From contig JAHFVB010000122.1 in the NCBI GenBank assembly GCA_023264755.1, positions 3,154-10,472 on the forward strand: a stretch of 7,319 nucleotides of DNA, given 5' to 3'. Below are positions 6,425 through 7,319 of this stretch, one piece after another. Origin of the DNA: Mycobacterium sp. (GTDB lineage: Bacteria > Actinomycetota > Actinomycetes > Mycobacteriales > Mycobacteriaceae). The number at the start of each line of letters is the position of its first letter. The first letter of the stretch is position 1. The translations under genes were made by a program, and so were the position numbers. The notes beneath the pieces were generated by a model. It was not told the origin of the DNA. It saw only the letters and a program-made list of their open reading frames with translations, and did not search any database.

Positions 6425-7018
6425 CTAGTGCCCGAACGGATCGGGATCCTCGCCCGGTGTCCAACTCAACCCCGGAACGCCCCACCCGTGTGACTTCACG
6501 CACCGTTTGGCGGCCCGCGCATGCCGGCCGATGAGTCGATCGAGGTACAGGAATCCGTCCAGGTGGCCCGTTTCGTGTTGCAGCATCCGCGCGAACAACC
6601 CGGTGCCCTCGAGCGTGACCGGGTTGCCGTCGGCATCCAAGCCCGTCACCCTGGCCCAACTGGCCCGGCCGGTCGGAAACGATTCGCCCGGCACCGAAAG
6701 GCAACCCTCGTCGTCGGACTCGGGGTCGGGCATCGTCTCGGGTACCTCGGAGGTCTCCAGCACCGGATTGACGACGACCCCGCGCCTGCGGGTGCTGCGG
6801 CCCCGCTCGTCGGCGCAGTCATAGACGAACACGCGTTGGGAGACGCCGATCTGATTGGCGGCCAGGCCCACTCCGTTTGCTTCGTCCATCGTCTCGTAGA
6901 GATCGGTGATCAGCTCGGAGAGCTCGGCGGGCAGCGAACCGTCGGCTCCCACCGGTACGGGAGTGGTGGCGGTGTGCAGGACGGGATCTCCGACGATCCG
7001 GATGGGTACGACGGCCAT
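6425..7018 (-). CDS. def: Peptide deformylase
   Basis: This essential metalloenzyme removes the N-formyl group from the initiator methionine of new proteins. The 197-aa length equals that of the M. tuberculosis enzyme. All three family motifs are present: GVGLAANQ (49-56), EGCLSVPG (104-111) with metal ligand Cys106, and QHETGHLDG (147-155) with metal ligands His148 and His152 and catalytic Glu149. The third motif has Thr-Gly where most bacteria have Tyr-Asp, which is typical of mycobacteria. A 45-residue tail after the last motif ends in PFGH. ATG 7018 gives the expected N-terminus [14 protein letters not shown]. No purine-rich site precedes it (the upstream bases are CCCTC), so translation may be leaderless. 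It is the first gene of the def, acetyltransferase, xthA operon, and the next gene starts 57 bases after its stop. Confidence 0.97.
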   Translation of the reverse strand: MAVVPIRIVGDPVLHTATTPVPVGADGSLPAELSELITDLYETMDEANGVGLAANQIGVSQRVFVYDCADERGRSTRRRGVVVNPVLETSEVPETMPDPESDDEGCLSVPGESFPTGRASWARVTGLDADGNPVTLEGTGLFARMLQHETGHLDGFLYLDRLIGRHARAAKRCVKSHGWGVPGLSWTPGEDPDPFGH

Positions 7019-7168
7019 GAGGGAAAAGCGTAGCGAGCAATCTTCGATGATCCGACTCGCGGGTAACGATCACGGCTCAACTCCCGCTGCCGTGGTTCAA
7101 TGTTGGCCGACAGCACCGGAATGTGCCCGGGTTCGAGTTCGACTTTGCGGAAAGGGTCCCGAGGAGCA
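7019..7168. other. Divergent intergenic region between def and the DUF3263 gene
   Basis: This 150-bp gap must hold regulatory sequence for one or both divergent genes. A -10-like box for def lies near its left edge. A direct GTTCGA repeat occurs at 7131-7142, followed by a purine stretch, GGAAAGGG (7149-7156). No plus-strand TANNNT box was found, so the promoter of the DUF3263 gene is not identified. Confidence 0.6.
7027..7032 (-). promoter_or_regulatory. Candidate -10 box for a leaderless def transcript
   Basis: On the minus strand TACGCT fits the mycobacterial TANNNT -10 pattern and ends eight bases before the def ATG. That would start the RNA at or next to the start codon. The missing Shine-Dalgarno supports this. 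No convincing -35 was seen. This is a motif match only. Confidence 0.35.
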
Positions 7169-7319
7169 ATGGACGGCGCCATGGCGACGACTGAGCCTTC
7201 TGGGGACGATGCTGCCCTCACCGATGGGCTGACTCGCCGCGAACACGACATTCTGGCCTTCGAACGGCAGTGGTGGAAGTACGCCGGTTCCAAGGAAGAC
7301 GCCATCAAGGAACTGTTCT
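7169..7319 (+). CDS. DUF3263 family protein, Rv0430-like (3' end beyond window)
   Basis: Only the first 50 residues are present. They read MDGAMATTEPSGDD, an acidic, poorly conserved head, then LTRREHDILAFERQWWKYAG and SKEDAIKELF. The F-E-R-Q-W-W-K-Y-A-G signature is characteristic of DUF3263, a family of about 100-residue actinobacterial proteins that I know only as uncharacterised. Position next to and divergent from def matches M. tuberculosis Rv0430. The start is uncertain. ATG 7169 has GAGGAG only two bases upstream, which is too close, although GGAAAGGG lies 12 bases upstream. ATG 7181, four codons later, lies 14 bases after GAGGAG. The missing part should be about 50 residues and probably forms a helical domain. 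Confidence 0.85.
   Translation, partial: MDGAMATTEPSGDDAALTDGLTRREHDILAFERQWWKYAGSKEDAIKELF

Noticed and set aside
7131..7142. GTTCGA direct repeat as a LexA/SOS operator upstream of the DUF3263 gene
   Set aside because: The mycobacterial SOS box is an inverted TCGAAC-N4-GTTCGA. Here the units are direct and adjacent, so the pattern does not match.

Overview
The window is high-GC actinobacterial DNA, almost certainly from a mycobacterium (Mycobacterium or Mycolicibacterium sensu lato). The minus-strand order peptide deformylase, GNAT acetyltransferase, exonuclease III, with a DUF3263 gene divergent from def, matches M. tuberculosis def (Rv0429c), Rv0428c, xthA (Rv0427c) and Rv0430. The protein families and lengths agree with this, as does the mycobacterial deformylase motif QHETGHLDG. 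The assignment rests on recall and reading, not on a database search.

Left part (37-4661, plus strand): three closely spaced genes form a membrane signalling cluster. The first is a PknH/PknE-type Ser/Thr protein kinase with one extracytoplasmic sensor domain (538 aa). The second is a small kinase-less protein with one membrane anchor and one sensor domain (236 aa). The third is a larger kinase (745 aa) with one transmembrane segment and two sensor domains in tandem outside the membrane. The third gene looks like the first two joined: its first sensor resembles that of gene 1 and its second resembles gene 2. All four sensor copies keep four cysteines at matching places. The cluster therefore looks like a tandemly duplicated kinase-sensor-sensor module that exists once in split form and once fused.

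Right part (4658-7018, minus strand): a compact housekeeping group transcribed def, then the Rv0428c-like acetyltransferase, then xthA. xthA starts 3 bases after the acetyltransferase stop. The def-acetyltransferase junction carries a perfect 29-bp tandem duplication that overlaps the acetyltransferase start region. The kinase cluster and xthA converge, and their stop codons overlap in one CTAG.

End (7019-7319): a 150-bp divergent intergenic region separates def from a DUF3263 gene that runs off the window.

No RNA genes, CRISPR arrays, insertion sequences or convincing intrinsic terminators were seen. The least ordinary part is the duplicated split/fused dual-sensor kinase cluster. The kinase and sensor families are known, but this paired arrangement deserves a second look.
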